From Alphaproteobacteria bacterium (lineage in GTDB: Bacteria > Pseudomonadota > Alphaproteobacteria > UBA8366 > Aestuariispiraceae), in the NCBI GenBank assembly GCA_006844765.1, contig SPJV01000170.1, positions 1 through 10,927 of the forward strand: a DNA stretch of 10,927 bases, given 5' to 3'. Below are positions 1 through 5,725 of the stretch, one piece after another (within the stretch, counting starts at the first letter, position 1; every line of letters begins with the position of its first letter). The notes below the pieces were generated by a model. It had not been told where the DNA came from, did not search any database, and saw only the letters and a program-made list of their open reading frames with translations. A program made the position numbers and the translations under genes.

Positions 1-2564
1 GTCTGGACGATATGTTCGTTGATCTTGTAACGATCTTCCGCCGTCAGGGTCCCTCGCCGCACACAGAGATTATAGAGCTCCCCACGGTTATAGAGATGTT
101 CCGGGACATCCATCTTGAAGCCCCATTTATTGTCCGGCGGTAGCGCATCCCGCTCCGGCCGGTTGAAGAGATGCTCCGCACGGTCATTCAAAAGCGGTTC
201 TTGAGCCGGCAAGGCCACTGGATCATTTCTGTCCTTCCGGGCCGCTTCCTCATGCGACACGCCGAGCCGATCATCCAGGGTCCGGGTCCATGTCTTGCCG
301 GCGAGCCCCCGCAAGCGCTCAATCTTATCGTCGGACATAAACTCACCGCCGATATTGCAATCGGCCAGGAAGGCGAAGTCTTCATCCAGACCAGCCAGTT
401 CTTCCTTCAGGGTTGCCTCAAGCTTGGCAGAATCACCGCCGTCCAGAATGGCACGCAGGCTGCGGATCTCTGCTTCTTTCTTCATCACCTCGACCCGCAT
501 CCGCACTTCATGGATCCGGTCATAGATGGTTTCCAGCTTGGTTGCCTTATCGACAACATATTCCGGCGAGGTCACCTTGCCGCAATCATGCAGCCAGGCC
601 GCCACATGCACCGCTTCCTTGTCCTCCTCCGTCAGCACGAAGTCCTTGAACGGGCCGCTATTGGTCTTATTCGCCGCATCGGCGAGCATTTTGGTGATCT
701 CCGGCACCCGTTCACAATGGCCGCCGGTATAGGGGCTCTTCGTATCAATCGCGCCGGCAACCAGCTGAATGAAGCTCTCGAAAAGCTCCTTCTGCGCCAT
801 GATCAACTGTCTGGTTTCAATAGAAACCGCAGCGGAACCGGAGAGGGCCTCGGTAAACCGGACCAGGGCGCTGTCCAGCTCATCAGTTTCGAACAACAGC
901 AGGACGCCGATCAACTCCCGTTGGCGATTGTAAAGCGGGGCGGCCAAGAGATGCTTCGGCGGGTCATCCATTTCATTGGAAATACCTTCAAGCCCGATCA
1001 TCTTAAGCTCTTCATCGGTCGCCAGGGCACTTTCCGCCAATTCGTCGACAGTTGAGCGTACGACGATGGATTCCTCGTTATTCAACAGCACATCCGGCAC
1101 CGGATAGATCAGATCCCGTCCGAGGTCCAACCGCCCGGCATAGGGCACAAGCCGCGTTTCTTCGTCATTTGTCAGATAGATAATCGCCGCCTCGGTTTGA
1201 GTCGTCGCGACGATCTCATCGAGCAAACGTGTAATCAGCTTGTCAAAATCCGCCTCAGCGGCAACCGCGGTAGAGATATCAAGAAACCGCCGGATCGTGC
1301 TGCGCATCATATAAACAGCATTGGCCAGTTCTTCGATTTCACTGATCCCTGTGCGCACGGGGCTCGTCTGTTCAAACTCAAATCGCCGCATGGCCTCGGC
1401 CCTGTCCCGCAACTCCCGGAGAGGACGGGTTACCCATTTGGAACAGAGCAACACGAGCCCGAACCCAGCGAACATGAGAACCGCAAACCAGGTGGCGCCC
1501 AGGCGCAGAAGCTCATTCGCCTTTGCCATAAGTTCATGCTGGGGAATGACGAGCGCGACGACGGGTGAATCCAAGGACCCAATCGGCACCGGCGCAAAGG
1601 TTATTTCATAGCTCACACCATCCTTATCAGAGATGTGGGAGCGGATTTCACCCTTGGTCTTGAAGCGCTCAAACGCTTCTTCCAACATAGCGTTCTCGAT
1701 ATCGGACACATGTGCCGGCCGCAGGTTGTTATCCGCTTCCGAAACGGTCATCCGCCCCGGATCAGGATGGGCAATAACAATCCCATCTTGTGATAGCAGA
1801 ACCGCCTCACTATTCGGCGTCACTTTGCTTTCCGCCATGGATGCGCCCAACGACCCGAGCGTTATATCGACGCCAACAATCGAAAAGCCGCCCCGTCCCC
1901 GGCGCGAGAGAGTCAGACCAACTTCCTTGGTTGTGAAATAGACATAGGGTGGCGTTTGGGTCGTCCCAACGGCTTTGGTCGCCGATTTGTACCAGGCGCG
2001 CACCCTCGGATCATACTGAACATAGTCCGGCCGCTCCACCCGACCAACTTCAGCGCCATCAGAGCCGATATGAATGAACTCACCCGTCTCGCGGTCAACG
2101 TCGTCCTGCCGTTCTATACTTTGTAAAACATATTTCGTGCCCGGTGGCGCCATATACCGCTTCGCCGCTTCGGGGTCGGTCGGAAGACGCCTTACAAGGA
2201 GGAAATCCCCTTCCCGGTTCCCGACATAGACGGATGTAATATGTTCCGACCGTTCGAGCCCCCGGATCATCTGAGGGACAATCGACAAACGCTCCCGCAA
2301 GGTACTACCACCGACACCGGGAGAGGCCGAAATCAGCTCCAACACACCTTCCGCCGGATGGAAAAGCGCATTCGCGCGGGCGGCGGCAAGTTGCGAAAGG
2401 CGCGCCAGCTTTCCTTCGGCAGAATCTTCGATAATCGAGACGGCGTTAGAATAGGATAATGCGCCCAGCGCCACTCCGACCACGAGAAGGAGCGTCAGAA
2501 AAATCACGACCAGGTAAGTCTGCAACGAAAACTTTGAGTTGGTCTCAGCCGGTTCGTTTGCCAT
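1..2564 (-). CDS. Membrane sensor with dCache, HAMP, GAF and HD-GYP domains (3' end cut by window edge)
   Basis: Probable cyclic di-GMP phosphodiesterase sensor in the inner membrane. The frame is open from ATG at 2564 to the left edge (854 codons plus part of one), with AAAGGGG upstream of the start. Domains in order: TM helix ~14-36; periplasmic dCache ~40-340, with YDPRVRAWY near 184-192 and GVDITL near 231; TM helix ~352-374; HAMP ~375-428; GAF ~430-590; HD-GYP from ~595. The HD-GYP part shows TGGHCERV at ~613-620, the metal-binding HD pair H659/D660 in HDCGK, and NEHIVQT near 849-855. About 170 residues, largely charged and helical-looking, separate the HD motif from the LTAED...NEH motif, longer than in minimal HD-GYP domains. 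The GYP motif lies beyond the window, so activity cannot be judged. Family knowledge: Cache domains bind small ligands outside the cell. The ligand here is unknown. Confidence 0.9.
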   Translation of the reverse strand, partial: MANEPAETNSKFSLQTYLVVIFLTLLLVVGVALGALSYSNAVSIIEDSAEGKLARLSQLAAARANALFHPAEGVLELISASPGVGGSTLRERLSIVPQMIRGLERSEHITSVYVGNREGDFLLVRRLPTDPEAAKRYMAPPGTKYVLQSIERQDDVDRETGEFIHIGSDGAEVGRVERPDYVQYDPRVRAWYKSATKAVGTTQTPPYVYFTTKEVGLTLSRRGRGGFSIVGVDITLGSLGASMAESKVTPNSEAVLLSQDGIVIAHPDPGRMTVSEADNNLRPAHVSDIENAMLEEAFERFKTKGEIRSHISDKDGVSYEITFAPVPIGSLDSPVVALVIPQHELMAKANELLRLGATWFAVLMFAGFGLVLLCSKWVTRPLRELRDRAEAMRRFEFEQTSPVRTGISEIEELANAVYMMRSTIRRFLDISTAVAAEADFDKLITRLLDEIVATTQTEAAIIYLTNDEETRLVPYAGRLDLGRDLIYPVPDVLLNNEESIVVRSTVDELAESALATDEELKMIGLEGISNEMDDPPKHLLAAPLYNRQRELIGVLLLFETDELDSALVRFTEALSGSAAVSIETRQLIMAQKELFESFIQLVAGAIDTKSPYTGGHCERVPEITKMLADAANKTNSGPFKDFVLTEEDKEAVHVAAWLHDCGKVTSPEYVVDKATKLETIYDRIHEVRMRVEVMKKEAEIRSLRAILDGGDSAKLEATLKEELAGLDEDFAFLADCNIGGEFMSDDKIERLRGLAGKTWTRTLDDRLGVSHEEAARKDRNDPVALPAQEPLLNDRAEHLFNRPERDALPPDNKWGFKMDVPEHLYNRGELYNLCVRRGTLTAEDRYKINEHIVQ

Positions 2565-2585
2565 TGCGCGCCCCTTTGCCCAAAC

Positions 2586-2613
2586 AAAATAGTGCCAGAC
2601 TAGAAAAGATCAA
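2586..2613 (-). promoter_or_regulatory. Candidate promoter for the HD-GYP sensor
   Basis: On the minus strand TTGATC (2613-2608) is followed after 16 bp by TATTTT (2591-2586), about 20 bp before the start codon of the sensor gene. Each hexamer matches the sigma-70 consensus at 4 of 6 positions. With the 128-bp gap after the DUF2155 gene, this suggests the sensor is transcribed on its own. This is inference from pattern only. Confidence 0.35.
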
Positions 2614-2692
2614 ACCACGGGATCGTCATCGGCGCAAAGATATTGCGCTGCAAACAGGTTCAAAGACTTATGAACAAACGAAAAAGGACGGA

Positions 2693-3109
2693 TTATTCCT
2701 CCGGGGGTGGGGGTCGATTAACGCATTCCAGCAGCCAAACATCATAGACCGGATGCTCGACAGCGTGCACAGCAGGGCTGGACGCAAAGACCCAGCCTGT
2801 AAACAGGACTGAGGCTTCTTCCCCGGGTTTCAGTTCATCAATTTCCACGAAAGCGGTTGATTCCGGGCGCTCTTCAGGCGGAGTCCGGTCACAATGCCGA
2901 ACCCGAATTGCCAGGGCGCCGAAGCGAACAATCTCGTTAACCTGGGCATCGAATGTCGAGACCCGCGCCGTCACCTTGTCCAGGGCCTGCAAGACAGCGG
3001 TGTCCGTTTGGAACGCATGAGAAGGGACAGCCGAGACTCCGACAATGGCAGAAGCCATGAATGCCGCCAGCAATGGCCTATATTTGGATGCACAGAATCT
3101 CGGTTTCAT
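2693..3109 (-). CDS. DUF2155 family secreted protein
   Basis: 138-residue protein of the alphaproteobacterial DUF2155 family, whose biochemical role is not established. An N-terminal signal peptide is visible: basic start, hydrophobic core ~12-28, and likely cleavage after SHA at residue 32, so it is probably periplasmic. The domain spans ~40-130 and shows the family blocks QALDKVTARVSTFD, RFGALAIRV and FTGWVFASSPAVHAVEHPVYDVW. Two cysteines in the domain (C73 and C129) could form a disulfide. The C-terminus is a short proline-rich tail. The start codon lies one base after the methyltransferase stop (TGA-G-ATG), so translation is probably coupled. In many alphaproteobacteria this family sits near NDUFA12-like and MlaD-like genes, as here, which supports an envelope role. 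Confidence 0.88.
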   Translation of the reverse strand: MKPRFCASKYRPLLAAFMASAIVGVSAVPSHAFQTDTAVLQALDKVTARVSTFDAQVNEIVRFGALAIRVRHCDRTPPEERPESTAFVEIDELKPGEEASVLFTGWVFASSPAVHAVEHPVYDVWLLECVNRPPPPEE

Positions 3110-3110
3110 C

Positions 3111-3896
3111 TCAGCCCGACCTCAGCCATGCATGGAAACGCAGTCGCACATAATCGGCTACCCAAACGCCCTCACTATTGAGCAATTGCGCGCGCAATTC
3201 ATCGCGCACTTCAGATATGGCCACCAACCGCTCTTCAGGGTCGAGGCAATTCAGATAGCTCTCCGCAAATGTCGCAAGCCAACCCTCGATATCACCCGGC
3301 AACGGTGTCGGGCGTGGGATCAGCTCTATCGAGGACACCTCAAAACCAGCCGCCGCCAGAAGTGCTTCATAGGCTTCCGGTGTCGGGAAATACCATGGGT
3401 CATAGGTCGCCGGATCATGGCCACGCCGCGAGAGGGCGGCCTCCACCGCTGACTTGATGTGCTGGACATTGCCGTGTCCGCCCATCTCTCCCACAAAGCG
3501 GCCACCGGCCTTTAGTGCCCGACGGACGCCGTCGATAACCGCGGCAGGCTGCTTCATCCAATGCAGGGCTGCGTTCGAGAAGACAGCATCGAACTCACCC
3601 TCAAAACTCAGTGCTTCGCCATCCGCAACATGCGCATCAAGTCCTTCAGCCTTGGCGCGGGCGATTTGATCAGGGCTGGCATCGACACCCACAACATCAC
3701 AGCCCATCGCAACCAGCTTGGCTGTTAAGCGACCTTCCCCACATCCCAAATCCAGGATGCGCTCGCCCTGTTTGGGGTCCAGCAGTTCAACAACCGGCAT
3801 GCCCAAATCGGCAACAAAGCCGGCTTCTGATCGATACCGGTCAGGATCCCAATGTTGACGTTGGGCTGATTGTGCCGTGTTGGCAGGGGATTTCAT
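3111..3896 (-). CDS. Class I SAM-dependent methyltransferase
   Basis: 261-residue cytosolic methyltransferase with a Rossmann fold. SAM-binding motif I is LDLGCGEGR at ~48-56. An acidic residue that would contact the ribose sits in GVDAS (D72). Motif II/III-like ADGEALSF is at ~91-98, followed by FDAVFSNAALHWM at ~102-114. The overall pattern, including the NAALHW block, resembles trans-aconitate methyltransferase-like proteins, but the substrate cannot be read from sequence. The C-terminal third (residues ~165-261) is probably a substrate-facing cap. It starts 8 nt after the stop of the upstream MlaD-like gene, without a strong ribosome binding site, and ends one base before the DUF2155 start. 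It therefore looks translationally linked to envelope genes. A methylated lipid or quinone-related substrate is possible but unsupported. Confidence 0.85.
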   Translation of the reverse strand: MKSPANTAQSAQRQHWDPDRYRSEAGFVADLGMPVVELLDPKQGERILDLGCGEGRLTAKLVAMGCDVVGVDASPDQIARAKAEGLDAHVADGEALSFEGEFDAVFSNAALHWMKQPAAVIDGVRRALKAGGRFVGEMGGHGNVQHIKSAVEAALSRRGHDPATYDPWYFPTPEAYEALLAAAGFEVSSIELIPRPTPLPGDIEGWLATFAESYLNCLDPEERLVAISEVRDELRAQLLNSEGVWVADYVRLRFHAWLRSG

Positions 3897-3904
3897 CTGT
3901 CCGG

Positions 3905-4351
3905 CTATTCTTCGTTCACCAGGAAGATTGCGCGGCCGAGAAGTTCTTCCAGCACAACGACATCGCGGGTACTGGCGAAGGTAGCCCCGCCGTCCATCGT
4001 TGTGTCGGACGCGCCATTCTCGACCTTCACATATTTTCCGCCCAGCAATCCATCCGATGAAATGGCAGCGACAGAATCATCTGGCAGGCGCACCGTTTCG
4101 TCGACCGACAGGGTAACGACCGCCTCATAGAATTCCGGGTCAATCTGCATATCGATGACCGTCCCGATCTTCACCCCGCCCAGGCGCACATCGGATCCCA
4201 ATGTCAGCCCGTCAACGGAAGTAAACTTGGCCACCAAAGGATAGCTGTCACGGGGCGCAAGATCTGCCGCCTTATAGGCCTGAACCATAAAGACACCGAC
4301 AACGACCAGCACCAGCGCGCCCATCACCGTTTCGACAATGCTGCGTTTCAT
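3905..4351 (-). CDS. mlaD: MlaD-like MCE-domain protein, second of a tandem pair
   Basis: 148-residue inner-membrane-anchored MCE protein. It has an uncleaved N-terminal TM helix (~8-25) and a single MCE domain (~36-112) on the periplasmic side. Typical MlaD features are YPLVAKFTSVDGLTLGSDV, LGGVKIGTV, the LPDDS block and the SDGLLGGKYVKV strand-loop. A short helical tail follows (VVVLEELLGRAI), as in MlaD proteins, where it helps hexamer formation. Family role: MlaD hexamers pass phospholipids between the MlaFEB ABC transporter and the periplasmic carrier MlaC. Its start overlaps the stop of the preceding paralog (ATGA), and AGGAGG lies 8 nt upstream. No MlaE, MlaF or MlaC gene is in the window. 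Of the two paralogs this one is closer to canonical MlaD. Confidence 0.87.
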   Translation of the reverse strand: MKRSIVETVMGALVLVVVGVFMVQAYKAADLAPRDSYPLVAKFTSVDGLTLGSDVRLGGVKIGTVIDMQIDPEFYEAVVTLSVDETVRLPDDSVAAISSDGLLGGKYVKVENGASDTTMDGGATFASTRDVVVLEELLGRAIFLVNEE

Positions 4352-4833
4352 TGGGTTTCCTCCTGCGCCGCTTGCTTCGCGGCACGGCGTGCTTCCGCGC
4401 CGACAATCACTTTCTCAAGCAATTCTTCAAACAAGACGGAGCTTTGCGTATACTCAAAGGGGTCGCCGGGCTCCAACATCTCGAACTCCGCGCCTGGCAC
4501 GATCTTTAAGTACTTGGCGCCAGCCAACCCGTCCGAAACAATCTTGATCGACGAATCATAGGGAATCTCAATCCCGTCACTCAATGAAATTCCAAGAATG
4601 GGATGATTGTTTTCGGGATTAAGTCTGACATCGCTCACACGGCCCACCGGCATCCCAGCGAGAACAACGGTGCTACCGGCGGAAATACCATCGATGGCTT
4701 CAAATTCAGCCGAAACAATGTAACCCGCATTTCCTTCTGCAACAGGCGTCCGATAGCCGAACAGAAACAACAACCCGAGGACCGCCACAGTCGCGGCCCC
4801 GGTAGAGATATGAAGGATCGACTTCCTGTCCAT
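4348..4833 (-). CDS. MlaD-like MCE-domain protein, first of a tandem pair
   Basis: 161-residue MCE protein with an N-terminal TM helix (~10-26) and one MCE domain (~37-115). Visible blocks are GYIVSAEFEAIDGISAGSTV, LAGMPVGRVSDV, IPYDSS and SDGLAGAKYLKIVPG. The helix after the domain (SSVLFEELLEKVIVG) matches the MlaD pattern, then a charged alanine-rich tail (EARRAAKQAAQEE) extends beyond it, which the downstream paralog lacks. It diverges from the canonical GLLG motif (GLAG here). The stop overlaps the start of the next gene by 4 nt, so the two are probably made in fixed proportion and could form mixed hexamers or stacked rings; this is inference. The start at 4833 has no obvious strong Shine-Dalgarno sequence. 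The gap to the upstream NDUFA12-like gene is 83 bp. Confidence 0.85.
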   Translation of the reverse strand: MDRKSILHISTGAATVAVLGLLFLFGYRTPVAEGNAGYIVSAEFEAIDGISAGSTVVLAGMPVGRVSDVRLNPENNHPILGISLSDGIEIPYDSSIKIVSDGLAGAKYLKIVPGAEFEMLEPGDPFEYTQSSVLFEELLEKVIVGAEARRAAKQAAQEETQ

Positions 4834-4852
4834 GAATCTAGCTAAAATCTAT

Positions 4853-4876
4853 CTTAACGGATTTGCCTTAACGGAT
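4853..4876. repeat. Short direct repeat, two 10-bp copies
   Basis: CTTAACGGAT occurs at 4853-4862 and again at 4867-4876, a 14-bp period, in the gap between the NDUFA12-like gene and the first MlaD-like gene, about 20-45 bp upstream of the latter's start. It could be a pair of regulator half-sites or chance. The spacing between the TTAA cores (10 bp) does not fit the CtrA pattern TTAA-N7-TTAA. Confidence 0.4.
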
Positions 4877-4916
4877 ATGGCCGGGCATCAAAGCTTAGAA
4901 CCTTAGCCTGAGCCAC

Positions 4917-5279
4917 CTACTCCGGCGACCACGCCTGGTAATCGCCCGTCGCCTTGTCACGCTTGCCGCCCATCAAAGAATGGCCCGGCGGACGATACGC
5001 ATCAGGCGTACCGGTCATATTCGGCAGATGTTCTTCCTGCCACTCACGACGCTTCGAGACCGTGTCATCCGGGAACTCATCGATCGTATAGTGCAGCCAG
5101 GCGTGATGTTCAGGCGGCACGCGCGACGCCTCATCATCACCATTCGAATAGATGACCCAGCGCCGACGTCGGCCATTCGCCGAAACCTTGCGCCCATGGT
5201 AATATCGGTTACCAAATTGATCCTCGCCGACCGCAACACCTTGCAGCGCGGTGATGACCCGTGTGATCGCGTTCGCCAT
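4917..5279 (-). CDS. NADH:ubiquinone oxidoreductase NDUFA12-family accessory protein
   Basis: 120-residue bacterial homologue of the mitochondrial complex I accessory subunit NDUFA12 (B17.2), a supernumerary subunit typical of Alphaproteobacteria. Family signatures: QFGNRYYHGR (~21-30), RRRRWVIY (~37-44), EASRVPPEHHAWLHY (~50-64), and the C-terminal block from GTPDAYRPPGHSL through TGDYQAWSPE. No signal peptide or TM helix is visible, which fits a peripheral subunit on the cytoplasmic side of complex I. A strong Shine-Dalgarno sequence (GGAGGAA, 5288-5282) precedes ATG at 5279. It is the first gene of the leftward run and is divergent from nrdJ across a 446-bp gap. The core nuo operon is not in the window, which is usual for this gene. 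Confidence 0.93.
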   Translation of the reverse strand: MANAITRVITALQGVAVGEDQFGNRYYHGRKVSANGRRRRWVIYSNGDDEASRVPPEHHAWLHYTIDEFPDDTVSKRREWQEEHLPNMTGTPDAYRPPGHSLMGGKRDKATGDYQAWSPE

Positions 5280-5579
5280 GGTTCCTCCAGGAACTTTCGC
5301 GCCGCCGTGGCGCGGTCCCCATACATGACATTACCCGGGCGCCGCGTCCAGTCCCCGAGGCCATGCCGGTTTTATTTCAATCTTCATAACATTACGTATT
5401 TTTGGCCAAAAAAAGACAAAGTGATTCAGCCCATGCTTCACCTGCATCACAGCTTCGAACTCGGCAGAATCCGTGACCTCCCCGTTAGAGACACTGTTTC
5501 TATCGAATACCTGCGAATACTTGAAGGGCAAAATTAAGACCAAATTTTGTTCGCAAATGAGTATTTAAGAGTAGCCCTG

Positions 5580-5626
5580 ACACAGCATCTAGGTTATTGT
5601 TGCGGGATTGAGACAAGATATAGCGT
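5580..5626 (+). promoter_or_regulatory. Tandem NrdR boxes upstream of nrdJ
   Basis: Two 16-bp sites resemble the NrdR consensus acaCwAtATaTwGtgt. The upstream site (5580-5595, ACACAGCATCTAGGTT) matches at about 11 of 16 positions. The downstream site (5611-5626, AGACAAGATATAGCGT) matches at about 13 of 16. Their starts are 31 bp apart, three helical turns, with 15 bp between them, which is the arrangement known for NrdR operators of ribonucleotide reductase genes. The GATATA inside the second box (5617-5622) could also be the -10 element, so bound repressor would block RNA polymerase. Family knowledge: NrdR is an ATP-cone, zinc-ribbon repressor sensing dATP/ATP. The consensus was recalled from memory, so the match counts are approximate. 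Confidence 0.72.
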
Positions 5627-5695
5627 CGTCGGCGAGATATGGGGGGATAGGGCCAGTGATAGCCTCAATGGCCCTACATCATTGAATCACCGACG
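5627..5695 (+). promoter_or_regulatory. Imperfect hairpin in the probable nrdJ leader
   Basis: An outer stem pairs 5627-5635 (CGTCGGCGA) with 5687-5695 (TCACCGACG), with one C-A mismatch. An inner, perfect 8-bp stem pairs 5648-5655 (TAGGGCCA) with 5669-5676 (TGGCCCTA) around a 13-nt loop. The structure begins right after the second NrdR box and ends about 10 nt before the purine-rich ribosome binding site (GAGAGAGGG, 5706-5714). It has no U-tract, so it is not an intrinsic terminator. Whether it regulates nrdJ or protects the mRNA 5' end is unknown. Confidence 0.5.
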
Positions 5696-5725
5696 AATCC
5701 TGGCAGAGAGAGGGACACAGGTACC

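Larger units (their letters stand above)
5280..5725. other. Divergent intergenic region between the NDUFA12-like gene and nrdJ
   Basis: 446 bp with no convincing gene. It must hold the promoters for both divergent genes. The nrdJ side contains the NrdR-box-like pair (5580-5626) and an imperfect hairpin (5627-5695). The other side is more AT-rich around 5370-5420 and includes a perfect 14-bp palindrome, TTTTTGGCCAAAAA (5399-5412). A 70-codon minus-strand frame at 5331-5543 looks like chance: it has no recognisable domain or clear ribosome binding site. Confidence 0.75.

Noticed and set aside
171..1055. 294-codon plus-strand frame
   Set aside because: It lies antisense within the HD-GYP sensor gene, whose minus-strand translation shows GAF and HD-GYP motifs. 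This frame shows no domain.
2632..2648. Perfect 6-bp hairpin between the DUF2155 and sensor genes, considered as a terminator
   Set aside because: GCGCAA/TTGCGC around a 5-nt loop has a short stem and no T-run on the minus strand, so it is not a convincing terminator.
4853..4876. CtrA binding site (TTAA-N7-TTAA)
   Set aside because: The two TTAA cores are separated by 10 bp instead of 7, so the match fails.
5331..5543. 70-codon minus-strand frame in the intergenic region
   Set aside because: No recognisable domain, no clear ribosome binding site, and it covers likely promoter sequence. It looks like a chance frame.
5540..5725. Adenosylcobalamin riboswitch before the B12-dependent reductase
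   Set aside because: I found no B12-box-like sequence and no room for the ~200-nt fold between the NrdR boxes and the start codon. The hairpin there is a simple two-tier stem.
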